NCBI GenBank assembly: GCA_948957135.1
Contig: CARDBT010000007.1
Location: forward strand, 30,860-94,859
DNA from: COE1 sp910588595
Lineage (GTDB): Bacteria; Bacillota; Clostridia; Lachnospirales; Lachnospiraceae
Reading direction: 5' to 3'
Length of the DNA: 64,000 nucleotides
Shown here: positions 46,101 through 53,969 of the stretch, piece after piece
Numbering within the stretch: position 1 is the first letter of the stretch
Layout of the letters: every line of letters starts with the position of its first letter
Made by a program: the position numbers and the translations under genes
The notes under the pieces: generated by a model
What the model saw: the letters and a program-made list of their open reading frames with translations, nothing else
Told to the model about the DNA's origin: nothing
Database searches by the model: none

Positions 46101-46642
46101 AAAATGTCAACGATCCCTCCGCGGATCGAAAACTGCCCCGGCGCCTCCACCTGGTAATTCTTCTCGTACCCCATCGCCACGAGCCTGCGCGCAAGCGCCC
46201 GCTCCTCGACCACGCTGCCCTTCCCGATGCTGATGATGTTGTCCTCGAGCACTGACAGCGGGATCTGATGCGCCATCAGCGCCGCGAAGGTCGTGACGAT
46301 CGTGACCGGGATCTTCTCGAGCAGCCTGCGCTGCACCGCCATCCTCTCCTTGACAAGCTGGTTGCCGTGCACATCCGCCTGGTAGAAGATCAGATCCTTC
46401 GCCGGATAGAAATACGACTCCCTGCAGTACAGGCGGCAGTCCTCCAAAAGCTCCCTCGCCTTGATATCGCTGTAGGTCACGATCAGCTTCACGTCATAAT
46501 CCTGATCCGTGCCAAACACCATGTGGAGCTTCTGGGAATCCACACAGCCGCTTATGCTCACCTTTCCGCCCTTTTTATCCAATGCTTTTGTAGTCTCTTC
46601 GTACTCGCCGAGCTCCCTGATCGGTGCCAATACTGTGTTCAC
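43106..46642 (-). CDS. mfd: transcription-repair coupling factor Mfd
   Basis: 1178 aa from a GTG at 46642, ten bases after GGAGG; an in-frame upstream reading to 46741 lacks support. UvrB-like N-terminal domains, an RNA polymerase-interaction module (VGDYVVHENHGLGVYKGIE), an SF2 translocase with Walker A GDVGYGKTEIA and DEEQ box (IVDEEQRFGV), and a C-terminal TRCF domain. It removes stalled RNA polymerase and recruits UvrA. It overlaps no neighbour. The long antisense open frames over this gene are artefacts of its GC-rich third positions. Confidence 0.96.
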   Translation of the reverse strand: MNTVLAPIRELGEYEETTKALDKKGGKVSISGCVDSQKLHMVFGTDQDYDVKLIVTYSDIKARELLEDCRLYCRESYFYPAKDLIFYQADVHGNQLVKERMAVQRRLLEKIPVTIVTTFAALMAHQIPLSVLEDNIISIGKGSVVEERALARRLVAMGYEKNYQVEAPGQFSIRGGIVDIFDLTAENPVRIELWGDEVESIRTFDVLSQRSVEENMTQVSVYPAAELILPQSVLDKGFHRIEKDCKAQAKLFREQTKPEEAHRLETTVSDLREQVTQFQNLVNLDSFIHYFYEDTMSFTDLLKSRRCCIYLDEPLRIEEHARAVELEFRESMANRTEKGYILPGQTEVLYSVQETMAKLEDARILALSAMEFKGFGIKFADRFAVNARNISSYNNSFAELVKDLNHYKKQGYRVLLLSASATRAKRLATDLMDEGLLAFYSEDSDRILQPGEIMTYHGSVRKGFEYPMLKFVVISETDIFGKQQRKKKKKAYEGQKIQNFSDLKVGDYVVHENHGLGVYKGIEKVEVDKVVKDYIKIEYRDGGNLYVLATGLDAIQKYASSDAAKKPKLNKLGTQEWVKTKTRVKSAVNEIARDLVELYAVRQQKQGFIFSKDTVWQQEFEEMFPFEETGDQLLAIEATKSDMESPRIMDRLICGDVGYGKTEIAIRAAFKAIQDGKQVAYLVPTTILAQQHYNTFMQRMKDFPVRVEMMSRFRTAGEMKKTVEGLKKGLVDIVIGTHRLLSADVQYKDLGLLIVDEEQRFGVRHKEKIKQVKEDVDVLTLTATPIPRTLHMSLVGIRDMSVLEEAPGERQPIQTYVMEYNEEMVREAIVRELSRQGQVYYVYNRINNIEEITSQVARLVPEAVVAYAHGQMKEHELEKIMFQFIGGEIDVLVSTTIIETGLDISNVNTMIIHDSDAMGLSQLYQLRGRVGRSNRTSYAFLMYRRDKMLKEVAEKRLQAIREFTDLGSGFKIAMRDLEIRGAGNLLGERQHGHMEAVGYDLYCKMLNEAVRTLKGTKKVEADFGTYVDMDVDAFIPPEYIVNEVQKLDIYKRIASLENEAECDDMRKELRDRFGNVPKSVENLIRISLIRVTAHRRYVTEIKGKVGQVTFFMEPYAPVRVERLPDLMAKYKGVLEFSAKGTPNFVLKYKKYGLIEKEAELMMAHTGKVLADMALLYDS

Positions 46643-46733
46643 GATTGATCGTCCTCCATATCTATACTCTATCGCTGCTGCCGCCTTGCCGGATCTATCC
46701 CCGCTTTTGCGGCAGATCGTTTGCCTGCCGATA

Positions 46734-47315
46734 TCATTCACGCTTCGTACTCTTCACATTATAGTTGTTCATCGCCATGTCAACCTGATCCTCGAGCATC
46801 ATATTCACCGCACCGTCCACCTTCTCCAGGCTCTCCGCCATCACCTTCATCTCCTCTTTGCTAAAATGACCGAGCACATAGTCCGCGAGGTCATATCCCT
46901 TCGGCTTCTCCCCGACGCCGACCTTGATGCGCAGAAACGTGTCGCTCCCCAGATTCGCGATAATGTTCTTGATGCCATTGTGCCCGCCCGCACTGCCCTT
47001 CTTGCGGATGCGCAGCTGGCCGACATCGAGGCTGATATCGTCGTAGATCACGATCAGCTCACTCTCCGCGTCAACCTTATAGTAATCCACCACCGCGCGG
47101 ATCGCCTCGCCGCTCAGATTCATGTATGTGAGCGGCTTCACAAGCACAACCTTCGTGCCGCCGATCACGCCCTTCCCGACCAGTGCCCTGTGCCTGCAGT
47201 CCATCACGCTGATATTGTACTTGTCCGCAAGCGCATCGACCGCCATAAAACCGATATTGTGTCTCGTATTCTCGTACTCCCTGGTTGGATTTCCAAGCCC
47301 TGCTATGATAACCAT
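46734..47315 (-). CDS. pth: peptidyl-tRNA hydrolase
   Basis: 193 aa from ATG 47315, which has AGGAGA six bases upstream. VIIAGLGNPTREYENTRHN, the catalytic histidine in HN, LTYMNLSGEA and GSAGGHNGIKNI are all intact. It recycles peptidyl-tRNA. The frame continues upstream without a stop to ATG 47573, adding 86 residues (RWLGDRFSNLFGRRDR, then a charged EIEK-type repeat). This could give a longer protein, although the strong internal site favours the normal start. Downstream mfd begins about 90 bases on. Confidence 0.93.
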   Translation of the reverse strand: MVIIAGLGNPTREYENTRHNIGFMAVDALADKYNISVMDCRHRALVGKGVIGGTKVVLVKPLTYMNLSGEAIRAVVDYYKVDAESELIVIYDDISLDVGQLRIRKKGSAGGHNGIKNIIANLGSDTFLRIKVGVGEKPKGYDLADYVLGHFSKEEMKVMAESLEKVDGAVNMMLEDQVDMAMNNYNVKSTKRE

Positions 47316-47386
47316 CTTTTTGTCTCCTGTTTTGTTTTCCGATGCCTTTACTGCTTCTGTCCCTATCCCGATCTCTTTATTGCTTT

Positions 47387-47422
47387 CTATTTCTTTCTCT
47401 ATTTCTTTCTCTATTTCTCGTT
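47387..47422. repeat. 12-bp tandem repeat, three units
   Basis: Two exact copies of CTATTTCTTTCT and a third degenerate one in the in-frame extension ahead of pth. Each unit keeps the frame and encodes EIEK on the minus strand. Confidence 0.75.
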
Positions 47423-47541
47423 CTGTCTCTTTATTTGTCGCTGTTTCTATCCCGTTCTGTTCTGCCCTGTTTTCCGCCGCCGCGACCGCCTCTGCCCCTC
47501 GTTTTGATCCTGCCGCCCTGTCACGGCGCCCGAACAGGTTG

Positions 47542-47721
47542 CTAAATCTGTCTCCTAACCACCGCATACTCATCCCCGTTTCTGTAATAAGGGCAATCCT
47601 TATACTGTCTCTCCATCACCCGCACCATGTCATCCTCATCCATATTGACTTCGCAGTAATAACGCGCGTCATCCTCGTCATATACATTATATGCACATGT
47701 ATCGCAATTTGAACTTCCCAT
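47542..47721 (-). CDS. DUF6472-like small cysteine protein
   Basis: 59 aa starting at ATG 47721 with GGAAAGGAT upstream. MGSSNCDTCAYNVYD, YYCEVNMDEDDM and DCPYYRNGDEY give four conserved cysteines that could bind metal, matching the DUF6472 proteins I know from Lachnospiraceae. Function unknown. Its end overlaps the upstream in-frame ATG of the pth extension, so pth is probably in the same transcript. Confidence 0.75.
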   Translation of the reverse strand: MGSSNCDTCAYNVYDEDDARYYCEVNMDEDDMVRVMERQYKDCPYYRNGDEYAVVRRQI

Positions 47722-47813
47722 TTTATCCAATCCTTTCCCTGCAGCGCGTTTGAAGTTTGAATCATCATTCGCACCGTCTGCCCCTGTTTTAACGCAAGAA
47801 AACCCTTATCGGT

Positions 47814-47850
47814 CTGCCAGCCCTGCAGATCAATAAGGTTTTTCTGTTTC
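47814..47850 (-). promoter_or_regulatory. leader hairpin, possible attenuator, in the DUF6472-pth-mfd transcript
   Basis: Within the leader after the promoter at 47893-47920, CCTTATTGATCTGCA pairs with TGGCAGACCGATAAGG (imperfect), followed by GUUUUCUU. It resembles a weak terminator and lies about 90 bases before the first gene. Confidence 0.45.
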
Positions 47851-47892
47851 CCGCACCGATCAAATCCGTTTTCAAAATACATACTTATTCTC

Positions 47893-47920
47893 ATTATAAC
47901 AAATATACACGAATTAACAA
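47893..47920 (-). promoter_or_regulatory. predicted promoter of the DUF6472-pth-mfd unit
   Basis: TTGTTA (47920-47915) and TATAAT (47898-47893) with a 16-base spacer. The rest of the gap to 48138 holds only AT-rich sequence and the start of the divergent Xre gene. Confidence 0.6.
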
Positions 47921-48138
47921 CTACTTTTTTCCCGGTGTATCCTGCGCATGAAACCCTGCACAGTCACCCCACTCCCTGCCACAAATCACAATACATCCCC
48001 CATTGCAACTGCTCCTTGAGTCGCCCCAGAATCCACTCAAGCACAACTTGATAGACTTTTAGGACAATTCTGTTACAATAAAAATATCTCAAGCAACTTC
48101 AAAACCAAACTACAAACCAAAAAGAAAGGATGAACACT

Positions 48139-49078
48139 ATGTTTAACATGACAAAAATCGCAAAGAAGATATGCACACTGAGAAAGGAACTCAACATGAC
48201 ACAGGTCGAACTCGCTGACCAGCTTGGCATCAGCTATCAGGCTGTCTCCAACTGGGAGCGCGGCAACAGCATGCCCGACATCAGCAAGCTCCCCGAACTT
48301 GCCGCGATCTTCAACATATCCATCGATGAACTCATCGGAGAGAAATCCGTGCTCATCGAGGCTGCCATCAACGATGAACTCATCGAGTGCATCGCGCAGA
48401 ACGAGATCTCGGAATGTGAGCTCGACAATACCCTTCCGCTGCTCAAACCTTCCCAGATCGACACCCTTGTCAAGGACACGGACCTGCTCAAGTCCGAGAA
48501 GCACAAAGTTCACATAACCGCACTCCTCCCGTACATGGATGCGTGCGACGTGCAAAAGCTTGCCTTCAAAGCCCTAGAAGACGACAAGTCGATCCGTAAA
48601 TATCTCCCTTATATGAATGATGCGGATGTCAAGACACTTGCTGACAAAGCTTTTGAAAAGGGAGAGTCCCTCAACAGTTTCCTTCCGTTTCTAGACAAGG
48701 AAGATGTCCGCATGTTTGCCGACAAGACGCTCGAGGCGGGCGGATCCATCAAAGCTTTCTTTCCGTTTTTGAGCAAAGAAGATCGGATTACATTCACACA
48801 GAAAACTTTTGAGAGCGGAGCTTCCATCAAAGGGTTCCTTCCGTTTTTAGATAAGGAAGATGTCCGCATGTTTGCCGACAAGACGCTCGAGGCGGGCGGA
48901 TCCATCANNNNNNNNNNNNNNNNNNNNNNNNNNNNNNNNNNNNNNNNNNNNNNNNNNNNNNNNNNNNNNNNNNNNNNNNNNNNNNNNNNNNNNNNNNNNN
49001 NNNNNNNACGCCTTCCTTCCGTTCCTGAGCAAACAGGATATCCGCAATATCGCTTTCACGACAGACGATGAAGAATAA
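48139..49078 (+). CDS. Xre-family regulator with 26-residue tandem repeats, interrupted by an assembly gap
   Basis: ATG 48139 has AAAGG nine bases upstream. The N-terminal HTH (LRKELNMTQVELADQLGIS, YQAVSNWERG) is followed by a linker and then 26-residue repeats. The repeats start at 48523, 48601, 48679, 48757 and 48835, each beginning with an LPF/LPY core (for example FLPFLDKEDVRMFADKTL). A run of 100 N interrupts the sixth. The end after the gap is AFLPFLSKQDIRNIAF ... DDEE and a TAA at 49076. The apparent frame change across the gap is an artefact of the nominal gap size. The repeats could form a helical solenoid for protein binding. Target unknown. Confidence 0.8.
48523..49012. repeat. 78-bp in-frame tandem repeats in the Xre gene
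   Basis: Five visible units plus the start of another after the gap. Units at 48679 and 48835 are nearly identical in sequence, which is what collapses assemblies. Confidence 0.9.
48908..49007. other. assembly gap (100 N)
   Basis: A fixed-length run of N, inside the tandem repeat. The 73 bases of the last unit before it and the 5 bases after it add up to exactly 78. The missing sequence is therefore expected to be a whole number of repeat units. Confidence 0.98.
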
Positions 49079-49089
49079 AGGCTGTGCAT

Positions 49090-49123
49090 AAAAAGGCCAT
49101 CCGCTATGAACGGATGGCTTTTT
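49090..49123. terminator. bidirectional terminator between the Xre gene and spoVG
   Basis: AAAAAGGCCATCCG paired with CGGATGGCTTTTT over a short loop. Confidence 0.9.
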
Positions 49124-49147
49124 ACCCACATTTTATACAATAATACG

Positions 49148-49429
49148 CTAAGAAACTACTTCCTCGTCCGGCTCTAAGAGTGCCTTCTCGTAACTTTCAA
49201 GAATTGTTTTCTGGATCGTGTCCCTTGTGTTTGAATTGATCGGATGCGCGATATCCCTGTACTCACCGTCGGCTGATTTCTTGCTCGGCATCGCGATGAA
49301 CAGACCTTTCTCACCCTCGATCACCTTAATGTCATGAACCACAAATTCATCATCGAGTGTGATCGAAACTACTGCTTTCATTTTTCCCTCTTTTGTGATT
49401 TTTCGAACGCGAACATCTGTTATTCTCAT
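49148..49429 (-). CDS. spoVG: SpoVG family regulator
   Basis: 93 aa from ATG 49429 with AAGGGGGAC upstream. MRITDVRVRKI, LDDEFVVHDIKVIEG and FIAMPSKKSADGEYRDIAHPI are the family's signature blocks. SpoVG is a small nucleic-acid-binding regulator, linked to sporulation and other processes. Shares a terminator with the Xre gene. Confidence 0.96.
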   Translation of the reverse strand: MRITDVRVRKITKEGKMKAVVSITLDDEFVVHDIKVIEGEKGLFIAMPSKKSADGEYRDIAHPINSNTRDTIQKTILESYEKALLEPDEEVVS

Positions 49430-49477
49430 TCTTTTGTCCCCCTTTTGCAAGTCCTGTTTCCTTTTGTTGATTTTTTG

Positions 49478-50596
49478 TTATAAAACATACCTCTCATTTT
49501 TCTCAACCACAACTTTTATGCCGGTCTCCCCGACGTGGTGTGAGTTTGCTCGAATAGTATCTCGGCTCTCTACTATACAATTTTCAATGTGGGTGTTATC
49601 GCCTAGATACACATCATTTAAAATGATGGAGTTTTTAATAGTACAGTTGTTGCCGACAAAAACCTCCTTGAACAGGATCGAATTTTCCACCGTTCCATTT
49701 ACGATACATCCGCTTGAGATCAGGCTGTTTCGAACCTGTGCTCCCGGATTGTACTTTGCAGGCGGCAAGTCGTCAACCTTGGAATATACGTCCGGATACT
49801 GTTTGAAGAAATAGTCGCGGATCTCCTTTTTGAGGAAATCCATGTTCGTGCCATAGTAGTCCTCGACTGTCGCGATGTTCCTCCAGTAGGATTCGATCCT
49901 GTAACCGTATATCCGCTTAACATCTTTATAGCGTATAAGGATGTCCTGCACGAGATCGTGCCGTCCCTCCTCGGCGCTCTTCTCAATCAGTTCGATGAGC
50001 TGTCTGCGCCTGATCACATAGATCCCGCACGACACGGTCTTTGACCTCGCCACCATGGGTTTCTCCTCGAACTCCTCGATACGCCCGTCGTCGTTCATCC
50101 TGACAACGCCGTACCGATCCACATCCGCATCCTCGGACATTTCCTTCACCACAACAGTGATGTCCGCCTTCTTTGCGATGTGGTATTCCAACACTTTATT
50201 GTAATCCATCTTGTAGACGCAGTCGCCCGTGGCGATGACTACATATGGCTCGTGACTTCTCTTTAAAAACAGGAGATTCTGGTAGATACTGTCCGCTGTT
50301 CCCTGATACCAGTTGCTGTTCTCAGGCGTGACTGTCGGTGTGAAAGTGTACAGACCTCCCTGCTTGCGTCCGAAATCCCACCACTTCGATGAACTTAAGT
50401 GTTCATGAAGACTTCTAGAGTTGTACTGTGTGATCACCGCAACTTTCTGAATGTGCGAGTTGGACATATTACTCAATACAAAATCAATACTTCTATAGCT
50501 GCCTGCAATCGGCATCGCAGAGATTGCTCTCTTGTGGGACAGCGCCCCCATCTTCCTGCTGTTACCGCCAGCTAATACAATTCCTAATGCTCTCAT
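49478..50596 (-). CDS. glgD: glucose-1-phosphate adenylyltransferase subunit GlgD
   Basis: 372 aa. Nucleotidyltransferase fold with left-handed beta-helix C-terminus, but the signature loop is degenerate (VLAGGNSRKMG in place of GGxGxRL), as expected for the regulatory GlgD subunit. It pairs with GlgC, encoded directly upstream, to make ADP-glucose for glycogen. GGAGAT precedes the ATG. About 60 bases separate it from glgC, containing a hairpin. Confidence 0.93.
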   Translation of the reverse strand: MRALGIVLAGGNSRKMGALSHKRAISAMPIAGSYRSIDFVLSNMSNSHIQKVAVITQYNSRSLHEHLSSSKWWDFGRKQGGLYTFTPTVTPENSNWYQGTADSIYQNLLFLKRSHEPYVVIATGDCVYKMDYNKVLEYHIAKKADITVVVKEMSEDADVDRYGVVRMNDDGRIEEFEEKPMVARSKTVSCGIYVIRRRQLIELIEKSAEEGRHDLVQDILIRYKDVKRIYGYRIESYWRNIATVEDYYGTNMDFLKKEIRDYFFKQYPDVYSKVDDLPPAKYNPGAQVRNSLISSGCIVNGTVENSILFKEVFVGNNCTIKNSIILNDVYLGDNTHIENCIVESRDTIRANSHHVGETGIKVVVEKNERYVL

Positions 50597-50623
50597 TTTA
50601 TATCTCCATTCTTGTTATATCAT

Positions 50624-50655
50624 CACGAAAAAACTCCTGTATATATTTTTTCGTG
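50624..50655 (-). promoter_or_regulatory. hairpin between glgC and glgD
   Basis: CACGAAAAAA and TTTTTTCGTG are perfect 10-base complements. It overlaps neither gene. It may be a weak terminator or an RNA-processing or stability element that sets the GlgC:GlgD ratio. Confidence 0.55.
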
Positions 50656-50656
50656 C

Positions 50657-51925
50657 TCAATCTCCCACTTTTATCAATGTCTTGCCGCTGTCCAACACGC
50701 CATTTGGATAATCGGAAATCACAGTCTCACCGAAAACGACTGCATTTTTGCCGATCTTAACATTAGCAGGAACGATCGATCTCTCACCGATCGTAACAAG
50801 ACCGCTGTTGTAAATATCAGGTCTTGTATCATTTTCCTTCTCAGGAAGTGTGCCAAGCTGTGTCTCGCTGCCCACCTGCGAATACTCGTCTATGATCGCC
50901 TTCTCCACGGTACAATGGTCCCCGATCTGTGTCTGGTTCATGATAATGGAATTGCGCACGACAGTCCCTTCTCCGATGACAACGCCGCAGCCGATGACTG
51001 AATTGTAAACCTGTCCATAAATCTCCGAGCCCTCTCCGATAATGCTGCGCTCGACGACACTGTCTGCTGCGATATACTGGGGTGGCAGAACCTCGCTCTT
51101 TGTGTAGATCTTCCAATATTCCTCGTAGAGGTTAAATTCTGGTACAATATCGATCAGCTCCATGTTTGCTTCCCAGTAAGAGCTCAGTGTGCCGACATCT
51201 TTCCAGTATCCATTAAATTCGTAGGAATACATCGGACAACCCTTTTCATGACAGTATGGAATGACATGCTTACCAAAATCAAGTGCAGGCTGGTCTGCCT
51301 TTGCGATCAGCGCCTCCTTAAGTACTTTCCAATCAAATATGTAAATTCCCATGGAAGCCAGGTTGCTCCTTGGGTTCTCCGGTTTCTCTTCAAAGTCTAT
51401 GATCTTCTTATTCTCATCTGTAATAACAATTCCAAATCGCTTTGCCTCCTCGATCGGCACTGGCATTGATGCGATCGTCACTTCCGAACCGCTCTCTTTG
51501 TGAAAGTCAAGCATCACTTCGTAATCCATCTTGTAGATATGGTCCCCTGAGAGAATCAGCACATAGTCAGGGTTGTAATTCTCCATATACTCAAGATTCT
51601 GAAAAATAGCGTTTGCAGTTCCGGTGTACCACTCGCTCTCACTGCTCTTCTCATAAGGCGGCAGCACTGTCACACCGCCGACATTTCGGTCCAGATCCCA
51701 TGGGATACCGATACCAATATGTGTATTCAGCTTCAACGGCTGATACTGTGTAAGCACTCCGACTGTGTCAATACCGGAATTAATACAGTTGCTCAGCGGG
51801 AAGTCAATGATCCGGTATTTCCCTCCAAAAGCAACCGCCGGCTTTGCCATTTTCGATGTCAGGACACCCAGTCGCGAACCCTGTCCACCTGCTAAAAGCA
51901 TGGCAATCATTTCTTTTTTAATCAT
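50657..51925 (-). CDS. glgC: glucose-1-phosphate adenylyltransferase catalytic subunit
   Basis: 422 aa. LLAGGQGSRLGVLTSKMAKPAV, YRIIDFPLSNCINSGI and SGDHIYKMDY are the catalytic-site motifs; the C-terminus is a beta-helix with hexapeptide repeats (VRNSIIMNQTQIGDHCTV). It makes ADP-glucose for glycogen. First gene of the glgC-glgD unit, with an extended -10 promoter upstream. Confidence 0.96.
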   Translation of the reverse strand: MIKKEMIAMLLAGGQGSRLGVLTSKMAKPAVAFGGKYRIIDFPLSNCINSGIDTVGVLTQYQPLKLNTHIGIGIPWDLDRNVGGVTVLPPYEKSSESEWYTGTANAIFQNLEYMENYNPDYVLILSGDHIYKMDYEVMLDFHKESGSEVTIASMPVPIEEAKRFGIVITDENKKIIDFEEKPENPRSNLASMGIYIFDWKVLKEALIAKADQPALDFGKHVIPYCHEKGCPMYSYEFNGYWKDVGTLSSYWEANMELIDIVPEFNLYEEYWKIYTKSEVLPPQYIAADSVVERSIIGEGSEIYGQVYNSVIGCGVVIGEGTVVRNSIIMNQTQIGDHCTVEKAIIDEYSQVGSETQLGTLPEKENDTRPDIYNSGLVTIGERSIVPANVKIGKNAVVFGETVISDYPNGVLDSGKTLIKVGD

Positions 51926-52264
51926 GTTGTCACCCCTACTTGCATAATAATAGGCTTAGCGCACTTTTGCACAAAACATACCCTAATTTATTATAGCATA
52001 CTATTTCATTAAAGGGAACAACTTTAACATCATTCGCAAGAATATTTCTATACATTTTTTACAAAATAATGCATTTTGCTGTCAGAGATCCCAAAATTCT
52101 ATATACAAACCAAATTTTATTGCCTTTCACTATGGAAAAGTTACCTTCTGAGGTGTATATTAATAGAAGTATCACAATAAAATGAAACAAGCGCACATTG
52201 CTGTACTGGAAATAGGATTTCAATAACATGCGTTTTTAAACAAATCAACAGGAAGGAACATAGA
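51926..52264. other. 339-base intergenic region between divergent glgC and murC
   Basis: AT-rich. On the minus strand an extended -10 TGCTATAAT (51998-51990) probably starts glgC. On the plus strand TATATT-like sequences near 52156 may start murC. I see no riboswitch, repeat or small gene. Confidence 0.6.
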
Positions 52265-53647
52265 ATGATGTATCAGATAAATTTTGACAACCCCATCCAT
52301 GTACATTTTATCGGAATCGGAGGGATCAGCATGTCCGGTCTCGCCCAGATCCTGATCGAGGCGGGTTTTACAGTCAGCGGGTCGGACGCGAAAAAATCCG
52401 CGCTCACGCAGCATCTTGTCTCCATGGGGGCAAAGATCAACTATCCGCAGATGGCAAGCAACATCAACGACTCGATCGACCTTGTCGTATACACTGCCGC
52501 GATCGCTCATGACAATCCTGAGTTTGCCGCTGCTGCCGAGAAAAATATCCCACTCATGACGCGCGCAGACCTGCTTGGTCAGATCATGAAAAACCACAAA
52601 ATCCCCATCGCGATCAGCGGAACACATGGAAAAACCACCACCACTTCCATGGTGTCGGAGGTGCTTCTCGCCGCAGACGCTGATCCCACTCTGTCCATCG
52701 GAGGGATCCTCAAATCCATCGGGGGCAATATCCGTGTCGGCAGATCAGACTATTTTGTGACGGAGGCATGTGAGTACACAAACTCCTTTTTGAGTTTCTT
52801 CCCCCGCATCAGCATCATCCTCAATGTCGAAGAAGATCACATGGACTTTTTTAAGGATATCGACGATATCCGCCATTCCTTCAGACGTTTCGCTGAAATC
52901 CTTCCGGATGACGGCTGCCTGATCATCAACAGGGATATCGACCACATAGAACAGATCGTTGAGGGACTTCGCTGCAGGATCATCACCTTCGGCGCAGACG
53001 CATCGGCAGACTACAGTTTTACCGATGCCGTCTACGATGAACTTGGACGCGCCTCCTACACCCTTGTCCGAAAGGGACGCAGCTGCGGCACCGTCAGCCT
53101 CGGTGTCGTGGGTGAACATAATATCCTGAACTCACTGTCCGTCATTGCACTGATGGATATCCTTGGCTTTGATACGGATATCGTGCTCCGTGCACTGTCC
53201 GCTTTCTCAGGCACAGAAAGACGTTTTGAGCTCAAGGGCGAAGTCGCCGGCGTCAAGATCCTAGACGATTACGCACACCACCCCACGGAGATCACCGCCA
53301 CCTTGAAAGCCGCAGTCAATTATCCGCACAGAACCTTGTGGTGCGTGTTCCAGCCGCATACTTACACGCGCACAAAAGCATTTTTGTCAGATTTTGCCAA
53401 GGCACTTTCTCTGGCAGACAAGGTCGTGCTGACAGACATCTACGCCGCGAGGGAGAAAAATACGATCGGGATCAGCTCGGCTGATCTGCTGCAGGAACTG
53501 GAAAAAACGGGGACGGAATGCTATTATATTCAGAGCTTTGACGAGATCGAAAATTTTTTATTAAAAAATTGTATCGACGGCGATTTGTTGATAACTATGG
53601 GCGCCGGAGATGTCGTAAAAATCGGTGAAAATCTGCTCGGTATCTAA
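52265..53647 (+). CDS. murC: UDP-N-acetylmuramate--L-alanine ligase
   Basis: 460 aa, normal length. N-terminal nucleotide fold (GIGGISMSGLAQIL), ATP site (AISGTHGKTTTTSMVSE) and ligase region (LDDYAHHPTEITATLKA) are intact. It adds the first amino acid of the peptidoglycan stem. GGAAGG precedes the start. The stop codon is directly followed by the DnaA-box cluster. Confidence 0.97.
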   Translation: MMYQINFDNPIHVHFIGIGGISMSGLAQILIEAGFTVSGSDAKKSALTQHLVSMGAKINYPQMASNINDSIDLVVYTAAIAHDNPEFAAAAEKNIPLMTRADLLGQIMKNHKIPIAISGTHGKTTTTSMVSEVLLAADADPTLSIGGILKSIGGNIRVGRSDYFVTEACEYTNSFLSFFPRISIILNVEEDHMDFFKDIDDIRHSFRRFAEILPDDGCLIINRDIDHIEQIVEGLRCRIITFGADASADYSFTDAVYDELGRASYTLVRKGRSCGTVSLGVVGEHNILNSLSVIALMDILGFDTDIVLRALSAFSGTERRFELKGEVAGVKILDDYAHHPTEITATLKAAVNYPHRTLWCVFQPHTYTRTKAFLSDFAKALSLADKVVLTDIYAAREKNTIGISSADLLQELEKTGTECYYIQSFDEIENFLLKNCIDGDLLITMGAGDVVKIGENLLGI

Positions 53648-53818
53648 TTATCCACATTATCCACATCTTTTTGTGACCAAATCGTCAGAAAAAGGTGTGG
53701 ATATTTTTTGTTATCATCCACATTCCCCTTCATAAAAATCCACATGTTACCTTTGTGGTTTAACGAGGGATCGGAACATATCCACCCGTGGATATCCACA
53801 TTATCCACATTATCCACA
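53648..53818. promoter_or_regulatory. DnaA-box cluster upstream of dnaD-dnaI
   Basis: Perfect TTATCCACA boxes occur at 53648 and 53657 (abutting) and at 53801 and 53810 (abutting). One-mismatch boxes are at 53696 (reverse), 53714 and 53792, the last abutting 53801. A two-mismatch AAATCCACA is at 53736 and ATATCCACC at 53778. That makes head-to-tail runs of two and three with 9-base period. No ORF lies in 53648-53969. DnaA likely binds here to regulate the replication genes or to be titrated. Confidence 0.85.
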
Positions 53819-53969
53819 CTGCCCGAAAACCTAGTATTCACAAGGGTTTCAGCGGGGTGGCGGGCTTGCTTTTTTTCACAGGTGTGCTACAATACACTTA
53901 CCTTACAGATCCCAGCGGCTCCCACGCTGGATTTATACTAAGGAATTTATAACCGGACGGAGGTCTATT

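Noticed and set aside
46509..47507. A 332-codon plus-strand open frame
   Set aside because: Antisense to the start of mfd and to pth, with repetitive low-quality sequence; no support.
47616..47894. A 92-codon minus-strand frame in the DUF6472 leader
   Set aside because: It starts almost at the predicted transcription start without a ribosome site and overlaps the DUF6472 gene in another frame. The leader hairpin lies inside it, so an RNA role is more likely.
48860..49078. Frameshift in the Xre gene
   Set aside because: The apparent frame change comes from the nominal 100-N gap; the flanks join in frame as one repeat unit.
53648..53969. Chromosomal origin oriC
   Set aside because: DnaA boxes are dense but dnaA, dnaN and an AT-rich unwinding element beside them are not seen. 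Regulation of dnaD-dnaI is simpler.
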